Assembly: GCA_950295325.1 (NCBI GenBank)
Contig: OX485809.1
Span: 22,876,001 to 22,940,000 of the forward strand
Source: Polytrichum commune
Taxonomy: Eukaryota > Streptophyta > Polytrichopsida > Polytrichales > Polytrichaceae
DNA length: 64,000 nucleotides
Direction: 5' to 3'
Made by a program: the position numbers and the translations under genes. The notes below the pieces were generated by a model. The model did no database searches, was not told the origin of the DNA, and saw only the letters and a list, made by a program, of their open reading frames with translations. Position 1 is the stretch's first letter, and every line of letters starts with the position of its first letter. Shown piece by piece: positions 38,797-51,299 of this stretch.

Positions 38797-41700
38797 TCAA
38801 GCTCGAAAAGTCTCTAAATTGCACGACAATTCTTGGCTGGTGCCATAGAAGCTGCCGGAGAAGTGGCTTGTGGAAACAAAACTGGTGCGGGAGGATGTCA
38901 GTGGAGTGGAGTCCAGGCTTCCCGAGATGGGCACTTGCATGCTTCCCTCAAGTATCCGGCGCACGTCAGACATGGAGGGACGGAGTTCAGGCTCTATTCG
39001 AGTGCACAGCAACACAATCTGTGCACACAAGCTGACTTCATGTTTGTCGAAGTTTCCAGTTAGACATGGATCCACAAGCTCGGAGAGTTCGGCTTTTGCC
39101 AGAAGTTGCATCCATGTCAGCAGCTGCGCTGTTCCTGTATACGTAGTATATGTATAGCAATGTCAAAACCATTGTTGGGAAGTCTGGTGTATAGGCGAAT
39201 GCATGGCATCAACTATCAACATCAATAATGGTATCAAAGAACTTACCCATGGTGGGTATGTCAAAGTAAGAGAATTCTTTGTATACCCTAGTGCATTATT
39301 TGGGTCAATGTCATTCTAAGCCATAATGATATTAGGACGATTTTGCCTAAATATGAAGGTTCTTGCATGATATATAGATCCGAATGTAATTGAGAACAAA
39401 AAAATCATCGAATACCCATACCCTACTGGTATCAAAAACTGCGGCATCCTCATTACAAACGTGAGTGGGATAAAAAAAAATGATACTACACCAAACACTG
39501 GTCAAAACCATGTGATCTGTTCCTACTGCACAGTGTCCGGGGAGATGTTGGGCATAATCGGTCAAAACCCTAGTGTTCCAAGTCCAACCGGTTACACGTT
39601 GTGATCTGTGGGTATTCCTTTACTAATTTGAGGTATATTCCACAGATTCCTCTTAAATGATGGGTAATTTTCCTGAAGTCTTGAACTTCAACCGCTTATG
39701 TCTCAAACTCAACCGGTTCATCTGTATCTAGCGGTTGGTTCTCCCCGTTCATTGCTACTGCATCCCAGTTTGTAGCAGGAAATTTGTTTGTTTGTCTGTT
39801 GTGGGTTACCTGATGGCTGCGACTCCAGCATTCGTCGGCCGCTGATAAGAACTAACAAGAGCATTCCATAGCTGAAAACATCGCTTTTCTCGGTCAGTTT
39901 TCCTGTCACCCCGTACTCAGGATCCACAAATCCAAGTGATTTCACCAGGGTGCACTGGGATACCTTGGCCACCCGCACAGATCCGAAATGCCCCACACAC
40001 GCCGTGTAATCCCTGTTACTCCCTCAAACAGGCATTTCTTTAAGTCCGGAAGAACATTCAAACGTCGGCATTCTAAATCCCCAAAGAACAGGGCATTGTG
40101 ACAAAACAGGGGATTGAAACTTCTAAAGTGACCCATGATGATGATCATGTGCGTACCTATTCAGGAGGATGCTACTCGGTTTAAGGTTACCATGGATGAT
40201 TGGAGGCAAGCAGGACATTGTGACAAAACAGGAGATTGGAACTTCCATAGTGACCAATGATGATCATCATGTGCATTTCTATCCAGGAGAATGTTACTCG
40301 CTTTGAGTTTACGATGGATGTTTGGAGGCAAGCAGGGCATTGTGAACACAAAGGGGCTCAAACTTCTAAAGTGCCCCATGATGATGTTTTACATACCTAT
40401 CCAGGAGGATGTTACTCGGCTTGAGGTTACCGTGGATGATTGGAGGCAGGCAATGTTCATGAAGGAACTCCAAACCAGCCGCAGCTCCGTAGATAATGCT
40501 AAACCTTCGAGGCCATCGAAGGGGAGTAGCGTCGTTGAGAAGAGCGTCCAAAACCGAACCATTAGGCATGTAATCGCACACCAACATGGGGCCATTGCCT
40601 GCAACTCCCTTGAAGAATCCTCTGAGTGTCACTACGTTGGGATGCTGCACTGAGCCTCGATGTGTCACCTCGTTCCAAAACTCCTCGTTAATGAGCACGC
40701 CCGATTTTTGTGTATCCAGTTGCTTGATGGCCACATTGCAACAATCATCCTCCAACTTCCCTTGATACACCAATCCGGAATTCCCAGCCCTAATTAGGCA
40801 ATTCGGATGGAAGCAGTTTGTAGCTGCCTCCAGCTCTTGGTAAGTGAACTGCTTGCAACATGTGTTACGGAATCGAGGCTCTTCCTGCAGTTCTGTGGTT
40901 CTCATCGAAGATTTCAGCTGCCAGAAGTCCATAGTCTGCACTGATCGTTTCCTCCAGTGGTAGAAAGCTATGCCGGATAGGAATGCAATGCTTGCAAAAG
41001 GACAGACCAGAAGAATGACCATGAGCATCAGAATGTTGTTTTGTATCCAGGTTGTGCAAGGTTGGAGCTGGAATGAGGTGTGTTGTTGGCAGTCCGAGAT
41101 GGAACGCATCATCGGCTCCAGATGGCAATCTGTTTCTGAAGAGAAGCAGTTGTATGCCCAGGTATAATTGTTCTTCAGATTTGGGAATTTGGAAATGGGA
41201 ACCGCCCCAGTTAGATAGTTTGAGGATATGTCGAGCGAAGAGAGCCTTGGGAAGCTGTTGAGGAGCTCAGGAGTCGCCCTGCCTTCCAAATAATTTCCAT
41301 GTAAATCCCTGTTACAGCACGAAGAAGAGAATCCCTATGAATTCAACCCTAATCTTCTTGTGAACATTGTAACTAAGCAGATGGTGCGATTTTTGCCAAG
41401 TTTGTTGTCTGAGCTCATGACCTGCTCAAAATTTGGTAATTATAACTCAACTGATCACATGGCAGATGTAGAGACAGGTTCACAACTTCATTCATAGAGA
41501 CATGAATACACAAGCAGCGTTGATAAACTGGATCTTACAGGGATTGAAGTCCATAGAGGCCCGCAAGTATTAAAGGAATTTCGCCCGTCAAGTTCCAGTT
41601 TGGAATCGTTCTAAATTCACAATAACAAAAGCTAACTCTTATCAGTCCAAGTATTCAAAACAAAGCGTGAATGATCATTTCTACATACATATATCTTGAC

Positions 41701-42319
41701 AGTAAACAACAATTTGTACGACAGCTGATGTGTCCTGAAGCATTTCATCCTATCCAGGATGAACTTGTAGAGATCGTACAGGCTGATAACGCTGCAATCC
41801 GAATCTGTTATGAAGCAAGAAGATTTCACCGTTGGGTTGTCAATTAGTGCACAGCCAACCCCTGGCCATGGCGCATGACAAGGATCCAAACTATCCACCC
41901 ATATGTGCAGTCGTGGACTCCAGATCTCCTTGAGTAGGGCTAAAATGGCAGCTGCACAGTTAAAATAAAAATAAACTCTCGTTAAGATGATTGATTCTTG
42001 TGAGGTCCTATGGTGCACGATTTCCACATCTTCCAATCTTTACAGGTATGGACCACCTATCATGTGGGAGTGTTGCAGTTCAAACCAATGTGAACGTGGC
42101 CAAAAACTAGGGTCAATTCTTGAGGTGAATAGCTTGTCAAATCCTACTATGGAATTTTTTTGCTGTGGTGTATGACCAAGGAGCTAGGGATTCAGAAGAG
42201 TGATAAATTTAATTACCTTCTGGGGCAGTTGCCAAGATCATGAATCGCTGGAGATGAACAAGGTACGTGATCATCCACAGGACTAGTGACTTCAGCACTC
42301 TCCCATGCATTGTGGGCAT
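38797..42319 (-). CDS. LRR receptor-like (pseudo)kinase, 6 exons, 599 aa
   Basis: The exons (minus) are 42217-42319, 41780-41951, 41539-41610, 40397-41308, 39810-40012 and 38797-39134; phases agree (1800 nt). Domains: signal peptide (~1-31), LRR N-terminal cap with WSPRLHIWVDSLDPC and WPGVGC, two or three LRRs (TIPNWNLTGEIP, LSSLDISSNYLTGAVP), a TM helix ~208-231, then a kinase domain from FTYQELEAATN. The ATP-binding Lys311 (VAIKQL) is kept, but the catalytic HRD is HGN (408-410) and DFG is HFG (428-430), so phosphotransfer is doubtful; DPEYGVTGKLTEKSDVFSYG follows. It is probably a plasma-membrane pseudokinase receptor. The donor of exon 2 is the least certain junction. Intron 4 holds tandem copies of the exon 4 end and intron 5 a MITE. 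An alternative start is the ATG at 42310. Confidence 0.85.
39171..39500 (-). mobile_element. MITE family M, copy D (in RLK intron 5)
   Basis: A 330-bp element related to copies A to C, in the orientation of C. The perfect 9-bp direct repeat GTCAAAACC flanks it (39162-39170 and 39501-39509). Its left end is 37 bp from the acceptor of exon 6. Confidence 0.87.
40086..40452 (-). repeat. ~120-bp tandem repeat copying the end of RLK exon 4
   Basis: Units begin near 40401, 40283 and 40160, with a partial fourth to 40086. Each repeats the last ~57 bases of exon 4 (catalytic loop, subdomain VIb) plus the following intron. The first unit is the true exon end with donor GATAG/GTATG. The second has lost the donor (GATAGAAATG). 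The third keeps one (AATAG/GTACG). Confidence 0.85.
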
Positions 42320-42509
42320 AATTGGTCCTCAAGTTCTTTACATTCGCCGTCTCTTGCTGATTGTGATGATCATGAGGTCCATCTGTGCTGGAGATATGTA
42401 ACGCAAAGTTCAGCTATGCAAAACAGGTGCGACCATATTGTTGAGATATTGCAGTATTGGGGTTAAATTCACAGGGATTCTCGTCTGCCTGCGTGCAAGA
42501 GGAATTTAC

Positions 42510-42720
42510 ATGGGAACTATTTGGAAGGCAGGGTTTAGGGTTTAGGGTTTGAGCTCCTCAACAGCCTCCCAAGCCTCTCTATGCTCGACATATCCTCAAA
42601 CTATCTAACTTGGACAGTTCCCATTTCCAAAAACCCAAATTTGAAGAATAATTATACCTGGGCACACAACTGCTTCTCTACGGAAACCGATCTCCATCTG
42701 GAACAGATGATGCACAGACT
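42510..42720 (+). pseudogene. Inverted partial copy of RLK exon 4 (last LRR)
   Basis: From ggaatttacatgggaactat to tgatgcacagact the plus strand matches the start of RLK exon 4 (minus strand, 41308 downward) at roughly 85-90 percent. It codes for an LRR like SSNYLTWTVPIS. It stops matching before the TM helix. It lies just upstream of the RLK start, forming an inverted pair with about 1.2 kb between. Confidence 0.8.
42531..42550 (+). repeat. Interstitial telomere-type repeat
   Basis: Almost three units of GGGTTTA lie inside the inverted RLK fragment, in place of about ten bases of the exon sequence (GCGACTCCT in the parent). This is the plant-type telomere unit. Confidence 0.8.
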
Positions 42721-45363
42721 TTACAACAATATAACTTGCAGACATGACTGCTGGAATTTTTCACATCTCACATCATTTTCATTTATTTTGGTGAACTTCA
42801 GTATGACTTGAATGCAAGCCAACAGCAGTCCAGAGCATCATGCACAACTTTCACCTAGTAAGCTTAGACTGCCGCAATAGCAAATCAGTTCCAATGTCTT
42901 CCTAACCCAATCATAAGTCTTGAATTCTACCTGCAGTGCTACTGCAATTTTGGACACCAGGAACACACAAACGTCGAAAGACAGAGGCATGATTGCGACA
43001 CACTCCATACCCGTTTCCACCCTCTGCAAAGCCGACCCTGGCTGTGCAAGCCCAAGCTTTTGTGCACTGGAAAGAATGATTGAATCTCCAGCAAAGCTCA
43101 AGTGTGGCATATGAGCAGTACTTACTGAAGTTTGCAGGAGGACCTGGTACTTAAGTATTTGCATTTGTATTAAACTAATGCCTAACTAATGCAATTTCGG
43201 AGCTGTCAAGGAGGGTCTGCCATTGTGTGATGTGAGGATGGGAATTACTTTGTTGACTCTCATGAATGTCCTCCAGGTTTATTCTATTCACTTAATTAAT
43301 GGTTCTTAAACAGAGTTAAGCGGAAGAATCTCTGGCCAAATCTCTGGCACACATCACCTGCTCATGACTTCATGCGATGTGTGAATTAATGTTTCCTAAC
43401 TAGGTTACGTTAGTAGGTAATCTAAGACCACAATATAAAGTGTAATTGAAATCCATGTGAGACTCATGTCTGATCTTTCAGGAAACAGAAGCACATAAGT
43501 TATAAACTCAAGAATATTTAATACTTTCAAGCTGTGAATCTCTCAAACCATAGAAGCTTCAAAGGTTTTTCAGTCACTTGTAATATATAACTCATTAAAA
43601 TTTCAAGCATTGCACAGATGAATTTCACATTCAATGGGTGAGAATATCTGAAGGTATAAAGTTCCAACACTTATATCAGCATTTAGATTGCAGCTTTAAT
43701 TTGGAGAATATAATGTAGTAGAGCAGTAATCTCAAGCAACAAATGTAATTTGGAAAGCTTACTTATTGGTTCTGCAGCAAGAACAACGTCTTTAATTTGT
43801 AGAAATTAAAGAACTTACAATTGAGCATCATCATAGTAAAGAGGTGCAAAGACACATAAACAAAAACTGACTCTGGCAACAAATGGCACACAAACATAAA
43901 GTTGTCCTTAAGCAAGGAGAAATATGGCACAGAAAGATATCAACATGGCGATAACAGGTAACCTTCCATAATGCTATAAAAGTTATTTTTGTAAATGTAA
44001 TAAATCAGTATCTATGACTGTATGACATCATTGTGTATTCTTCACCAATTTCCGTTTAGTAGAACATTTTCTGTAATGATCCAGCTACATTCAAGAAAAT
44101 CCTACACCTATTAACCCTCCTGGGAACTTGGTTGGAATGAAGGCAATGGACAGTTTGGAAAGTTTCCTTTTAGTTTATCAATGACAATAATTCACAGCAA
44201 TCCTATCACGTCCACAGCAACCATCATTTTGTAAAATCAAAACGTATGTGCATGTTGTCATATCCCACTGAAATTTTCTTAGAACCAAAGTCCCACTGCA
44301 TGCCATTGCCCGTAGAAACTGGGTAGGTCAGCTAAACCAAGTGTGGGCTGCAGTATTTCCTCCTTTCTCTAAGAACTAAGTTCCAGTTAAACTAGCTCCA
44401 TCATATGCTAAGTGACTTTAGGTTTCTAGGTACAGGCTTATTGCCCACTTAAGGGCTGGATGATGTTTTGCCTATTCAAACAAGTGAGGGAATTTCCAGT
44501 TCCTAAATTCTCTGAAATGAGTATATTTAGGTGTATGAAACTATTCAGATTTCCAAATTTCAAAGAGGATTTTGAGAGTAAGTATGACCAACAGTGCATG
44601 CTACCTATCTCAAACATGAAGGAACACCTACTACAGTGTATGCCTGCCATGCAAGTATTGGCTCCTTTTAGTACCAATCAAGGGATCAAGAATCCTCCAG
44701 AGTCTATAGATGTAGAAGTTGTTGCAATTTGCCCTTGAGTTTATACATCCAGATTAACCACCAAGTTTTCTTACTTAAAATTGTCCTCCTCCAGATTGTA
44801 GGTCCTGTCAATGAATTGTAGCAAGAGAGGTCGTTTATATCCACCTTGCAATCGACATTGACGGCTAGGACTTTCCAAAATACAAAACGGTATCCAACAT
44901 GCAGGTAACAATTTTAGTAATTTTTTTGGGAATGAGCTGTTTACTAATCAACCAGGAGCACCCTTGTTTACTTTAGTCATACATTGTGAGACCAACTCTG
45001 TTATCAAAACATTAACATCTATTATCAGTTGATTTCAATTTTCAACCGTTCAGATCCCAAGCCAAACCCTTGCCAGTGACAGCCGTAGGCACCCAGAGAG
45101 AAAATACAGATCGACAAAATGTTGAAAGGTTTGCAGGTACTGGGTCTCTTGAAATTCCTTTCTAGTACCCCACAATCTGCAATATGATACAAAGATACCC
45201 CATACCCTTTGAAGCTACTATGTGGACAATGGGCATCGTTGTAAGAATCAATGTCCTCCACTTGCTTAGATAATTGTGCATAGGAGGCAAAACAAATTCC
45301 ACAAAGAGTTATGTTTCCATCTTTAAGAGGAATAAGATACGGTGATGCCAGTCTTCCCATTAA
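42721..45363. other. No gene recognised; SPP-like 3' UTR at right
   Basis: A plus-strand stretch at 42920-43114 is Cys-rich (TLCKADPGCASPSFCALER) and a plus frame at 44460-44738 is open, but neither has a recognised domain. The 3' untranslated region of the protease gene should occupy the right end. Confidence 0.4.
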
Positions 45364-48300
45364 TCATTCTAAATTATCATCATTTTTGACAGCAACTGGT
45401 GTCAGTTCCTCCTTGTAATCTAGCAGAAGGGATGCTTCCGACCTTGAGGCAGCTACAATGAACACACCAAACAGAAGAGAAGGGACAAGATAGAGCAAAG
45501 CTGGCTGTGCAGCACCAGACACTGTGTTTGCCACTGCATAACCACAAAGCATTGAGCAAAGTTAGCAAACTAAAAACTTCAAAAATCTTGAGAGCCTTCA
45601 GTGCTGCTTTTCTTCTTTTGCAGGCCAGAAAAGAGCTTTCAATATATAATATGCATTTTGAAAAGGGTGAATGGCGAGGGTGCATGGGTGCTGATGCAGT
45701 CGCCCTTCCACAGTTCTGAAACAATTAGCCATTTAAAAGAGGCATGTTGAATGGATGGGGTGGGGTGGACTGGGTCGTAAATTTGTATACACGGGTGCAA
45801 CATGCTAAGAATGGCAAGAACCCAAACTAGTCTCCTATGCATTTTGGAGCTTTGGAATGGCAAGGGTGTATGAATGTCGATGCAGTTGATGTTCCATAGT
45901 TCCAAAATAGACAGCCGTCAACGACAACATGTTCAGGAGATGGTGTGGGGATGGCTTGGGACATTATTTCATATGCATGGGTGCAACAGGCTGGGATGAC
46001 ACCTACCCAAACTAGTTAAGATATAGTGTAGATCAAATTGTAGTGTTTTCATTTACAACAAAATCCTTCCCCTCATGGTGTAGTGCTTTCTTACCAATTG
46101 TGACAGTAAGACCAAAGACGTAAGAAGCAATGCAGGTTATAAAATAAGTCTTGTCAGGTCCTTGCTCGGTCACGTCCAGTGCATCACCGTCTGCTCCACC
46201 AAACCTCTTCGACCGGGATCGGTCAAACCGCAACATAAGCGCAATGAGAAGCCCAGGTGCAGCAATGTCCCCCAAGCCTAGAATTGAATAGGGATTTGCT
46301 GCATTTGGCTGCCAACAAGAACACACCAAAACACAATGGCACTCACATTAAGGATATCACAAATCCTCCTTTCACCAAGTAGAGCAATTTTACTACATGG
46401 CAACTCCGCAGCTCTACATTTTCCTCAACAGATTGTAAAATATACAATCACCTCCAATCGTGTGGCTGAAAGATAAAACCTGTGGAACAAGTTGCTGAGC
46501 AGTCCACTCTCCATACATATGAATCATGTATCTCAAAATTCTATTGATGATGCCTTGAACAGTCCAAGTGAACTAGTAGCTCCATAAGGGTTCAACAGGT
46601 CTTAAAATCTTACATTGAATTGTGGAAATATCAATTTCATGGGTCCATCAAAAGCTGACGACGTGGCAACCTGCAACATAGTTGGCATACCAATCAGAAT
46701 GTGCCTATTTGAATAAGCTCACAGAATCTATAAGACGAAAAGCATACTCAGGATGAAAATCTGCAATTTATTGACTGTTCACTTAATCCTCAAACCTGGA
46801 TACAGGAGATCTGAATGATACTTACGGTTACCATGACATTGTCTCCAAATACATGCGATGAGCCAAAGACCCAAAATACATCATACAATAGGAGCCCACA
46901 CAACATTGTAGCTGCTGTTGCAAAACTGCATTACACAACCGAGTCCTTTCAGTGATAGGTCATGTGAGTAGTGCTACAAATAAGAAATCAGCACAACAAA
47001 ATTGATCAGAGAAAAGACAACATGAAAACAAGTGACCCCTTAATAACCAGGATTTTCGAATCTTTACTTCAGATACAAGACCTAATTGATTAAGAACCTG
47101 GAGTCAGTACCTCCCGAGAGACAGCAGCTGGAGAAGCTCAGTGACAATGCAAACGGCTATGAAGTTGTTCAAAGTGAATGGAGCTCCAGACTGTTTGCTT
47201 GCGATAGCCATCCCAACACCAACTGTTTGTGTGGAGGAAGCAGATAAGAAAAATCAAACATTACTCTCCACCAACCAGATTGATCTTCATACATCCAGTA
47301 TTATTCTTCGAATATCACAAACTTCGTGTATGATTTATCACAGTCAAATAGCTGACAATTAGTCTTTATACTTTGTTGCAACATAAAAAAATATGATCCT
47401 GATACGCATGTCATAAGCAAGAATTGCTTCTGTCAAAGGTGTAAGGTGGCGAAGGCATACCAAATGTTGCCAGAATTTCAGCTGGAGTAAGAGTCACATG
47501 AACAGGATCACCTTCATCCACAACCAGCCACTTGGGGACGTCTGCAATTTGACCCCATACATGTGACAAAATCAAAACCGTTGCAGCTATGGATTCGCAG
47601 AAGATCACTTCCTTCTGGTCAAGGTCACAAAATATATAGAAATTGCTCAATCTAAGCAAGATTTATGCAAAGATGATGTGACGAGCCATACCAATTCGCC
47701 AAGACAGGTCGTCAGATTTAGGGAGCAGGGCGCGCAGTGGGGGAGCCAGATTGCTGGCCACCGCTACTGCTCCCGCCACACCCAAATAGCCGGAGATGAA
47801 AGTCCGAATGTCGAGGTTTGGGAAGAATCGCAGCAATGCGTAGAATCCAAACAATGAGATCGAACAGAACAGAGGAGCTGCCAGCCCTTGTTTGAATGAC
47901 ACACTCTGTGGTGGCTTCCTCCCTAAACTGCATTCATCATGCACACATTCTCTCAAATCAACCCAAGTTGGATGCATCTCATGACCTGACTCCAGTATGT
48001 ATATGCCTATAGGGTTCTTTTCAACTCCTCGATAATTGGGTTGTAATTGGATTGAAATTTTTGTCAAAGGGGAAAACTTCAAACAGAGGGATTTTCATAG
48101 AACAGCGGAGCTGCCCTTGTCTAAATGACACACTCTGTAGTGGCTTCCTCCCTAAACTGCACTCCTATGTACACATTCTCCCAAATTAACGCTCACATGC
48201 ATCTGATGACCTGACTCCAGTATGTAAATACTTATAGGACTCTCTTCAACTCCTCGAAAATTGAGTTCGGATTGGATTGAGGACCAAGTAGTTTGAAACA

Positions 48301-49222
48301 GAACAGCGTAGCTGCCAGTCCTTGTTTGGATCCCTAAACTGCACTCACATTACGTCCTCTCAAATTAACACTTGGATGCATCTGAACTGACTCGAGTGTA
48401 TAAATAAAGAGGATTCTCTTCAATTCCTCGAAAATAGGGTTGTAATTAGATGAAAAAGACCAGGATGAGATTTTAAGAATTTGATGGTACCTGCGGTGGC
48501 TTCCGACGTAGACAGACCACAACGCGAGGAAGAGGAAGTAGAAGGCACCCGACCACTGGAGACGAGGCAACATTGGCACTATAGGCACCGCTGCCAGCAA
48601 CAGCGTATACGCTAACTGCGTTAAAAACCGTTATGGGTACCCATTCAATGCCCAAAATTGAAAAGGAAATCTACTGAAAAGCTGGCATTGCATTGCATTG
48701 CATTGCAAATAATTGCCAAGAAATGTATGAGCGCCAGATTCAGGTAATTATGTCATGTGGCCCAATGCAGCTACATAGTTCTTCATGAAGAAGGATTTTT
48801 GAGAAGACACATACCAGCTCTTGGTTTGTCTTGGTCCACTCCCACCCATCCATGACAGATTCCATATCCAACTCTGCTCTCACCGTCTCCGTCAATTCAT
48901 CGTTCTCATCCACAATTGGGTCGTGCCCCGCTCGGCATATCAAAAGAGATTTGCAATCCCTTTCACTTCGATGATCCCAGCCTATGTGCTTGTTGCAACC
49001 CAAATGCTGAGAATTGAGGTTAAGCTTGTGAATCTGCAAAGACGACCCTCTCGAATTCGAGGCACGGGTACGGGTACTACTACCATTAGAGGTGTTGGCT
49101 TTTTCATGTTGAAGGTGGAAAATTGAAGTCAACTGTGCAGAATTGATGGATTTTTGCGACGAACATAAGGGATTGAATGCGAATGAATTCATGTTTATTG
49201 ACATCCTGCCCAAAGCTTGCAT
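45364..49222 (-). CDS. Signal-peptide-peptidase-like aspartic protease, 9 exons, 500 aa
   Basis: The exons (minus) are 48815-49222, 48491-48615, 47692-47927, 47461-47541, 47111-47222, 46826-46925, 46614-46670, 46095-46308 and 45364-45533; all phases agree (1503 nt). The first ~100 residues are Ser/Asn/Arg-rich with few acids, like a plastid transit peptide. Multiple TM segments follow. The catalytic aspartates are in LLLYDVFWVFG (Asp336) and LGLGD (Asp387), and the C-terminal PAL motif is QPALLY (454-459). These are the defining sites of intramembrane-cleaving SPP/SPPL proteases, which cut TM helices in the membrane. The N-terminal extension before the first TM suggests organelle targeting rather than the ER. 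Tandem duplications lie in introns 2 and 8. ATG choices at residues 1, 7 and 11 are possible. Confidence 0.9.
45649..46019. repeat. Tandem duplication ~185 bp x2 in SPP-like intron 8
   Basis: Units from about 45650 and 45837 both start atgcattttg and end acccaaactag, sharing gatgcagt, tgttgaatgg or its variants, and gggtgcaaca. They are diverged to roughly 75-80 percent, so this is an older duplication. Confidence 0.8.
47864..48457. repeat. Tandem triplication of the SPP-like intron 2/exon 3 junction
   Basis: Three units at about 47864-48064, 48098-48285 and 48297-48457 share ccctaaactgca (the exon 3 acceptor), the first exon 3 codons in reverse, and a tail with ttcaattcctcg or ttcaactcctcg. 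Only the first unit is the exon used in the full-length protein. The others carry frame-breaking changes. Confidence 0.85.
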
Positions 49223-51299
49223 CTTTACCCTCAGTAATCAGTTGAACAAGCCAGTCAAAATCCTTCAGTTGGAATCCCAAATCACAGGGAGCTGGAACTT
49301 CAAACACACGAACTACAATGAGCTCCGAACCCAATTCCTGAATCGAATTTTTTTTACAAAAAGTCTCCTAAGAACTGGCTGATAGAAAAGCTCTCAAATC
49401 TCCGGAAGATTGAGATAAAAATTTCAGGTAGCGATAATGATCACCATTACCAAGAATGCTTCTCGCAATCTACAAAAAAAATGTGCAGAAGAATTAGCAC
49501 CGAGTTCAATCCAGAGTGAACCCGGGTAACCTAAACCTGCTCTAAGCTTTGAAGTGGGAGCAGCTGCTGCAGCAGAACTCAGGATGACAACATGGAACCA
49601 TCTAATTACCCAAACTCTGAAGTTCCAACTCCCATTGCCAAGTTACATTGAGCCTTCACGGACATGAAGAGATTGGAATTTCGGTAGGTGATGCTGGTGA
49701 GAAATCTAACTTGGAGCCTGAAAGTTTCTGCAATCGGGAGCTTGAACTTCGCTCTGGTCCACCGAACAGAACCTCATCCGAATCCCCTTTGTCTACTTGT
49801 GGCAAGTTCTGGGCCGTTGGATCTTCATCCGACGGTGCTCAGGTCCTCACAAGATTCCTTCTCCTCTCTGCCAGCTTGGCACTCTAAAGGGTCCAACTCA
49901 AATCAGAGAAAGATGTTCAGGCCAAGTTTTTGGTGACGTGTCTATTTTGGATTGGATAAGAGGCACACTATCACATGTAACTAATGACCTTGCCATGGTC
50001 TGACCCAAGTATGCAGGTGTTATTCAGTATTTTTTTTGAATCGGACAGTTATATTGCAACAAACATCATAGAGACACATGTTTAAAAGAGATGGGATAAC
50101 TACGTCTTTAAATTTCATTGACTACTCCACACTCAATAATGAAGAATAATTAGGAGAATTGGTGTATTCAACTAAGAAATCAACAATCATGTAACTTCTG
50201 GTAACCCTACCTAAATCACAGTGGTCCAATTTTCAATCCAAATTTTGTCAATACTTCATCATAGGTTTGATAATACAACACAAGCCTCATTGTGTATATC
50301 TAACAAGCCAAATGACATCCACATACCTTAGTGAGTGGGTCAATAGAGGCACACCCACGCACACAAGCTCGATGGCCCACAACACTTGCTTACCCAATAG
50401 TCTGATGACCATCATGTCACATGGCAAGGCTAACGTAGCATGTAGAGTATACCAAATACACCATACTTTGCAAGTTCCCTTGAGTAGCTCACGGAATCCT
50501 AAGTTATATATTAGTAAGGCTGCACCACATCAAAATATCAACATTCCACATTATTTTGAATATTCAATACTATAATAACAAAATACATGTATTTTTTAAT
50601 ATGGTTCTTGTACAAATGAATGAAACAAGTTAAAAGTTTTGAAACTTGGTTTTGACCCAATATAATTTGAATGGTAGAGAGCCAACTTAATCACAAGATT
50701 AACCTAATTGCACATATCAATGTAGGCTTTAGCATAGACTACCAAGGGAATTGCATAGATCACCTACAGTAAACCTTAGGATGCCTAGGGATAAGGTTAT
50801 TGTAACTATGCACCAAAGCATGTCTAGGGCTACTCTAGAAAAATCTAAGGCAACTCGAATTGTTTTGAGCTGCCTAGGAGAAAATATAATATAAAATAAT
50901 TAACTAATAAAATAAAATAATCACAAAGAGTATCATTTTATCCATCAAAATGTTGATTAGATTGCCCCCTTGGGTTCTCAACTTTGACCACCTTCAGAGG
51001 GCCTGAAATTGATTAGTTTTATTTAAATTTCATTATGTTTGTTTTGGCATCTTCTAATATTTTAAATTAGAATTTCTAGATTTATTGCAATAGAAAACAT
51101 CCAACATTAATCATTTGTATATGTTGAATCTCCTATAGAGGATATGGGACAACAAGCATGGATAATTCATCAAATATTGATTCCTATATTAAGAAAATTC
51201 TAGTCATGTTTATGAAGATCCCATTCTTTCTAAGAGCATAGATGACATCCATACATTAGAAGAAATTATGTCCATAGCAACCACTTGCAATTAGCCATT
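49223..51299. other. Upstream region of the SPP-like gene, then AT-rich spacer
   Basis: The first few hundred bases should contain the gene's promoter and leader; no specific element stands out. The rest is AT-rich with short frames. Confidence 0.45.

Noticed and set aside
42838-43164. Open frame on the minus strand with a Cys-rich plus-strand counterpart
   Set aside because: I could not tell which strand, if any, is coding, and no domain is visible.
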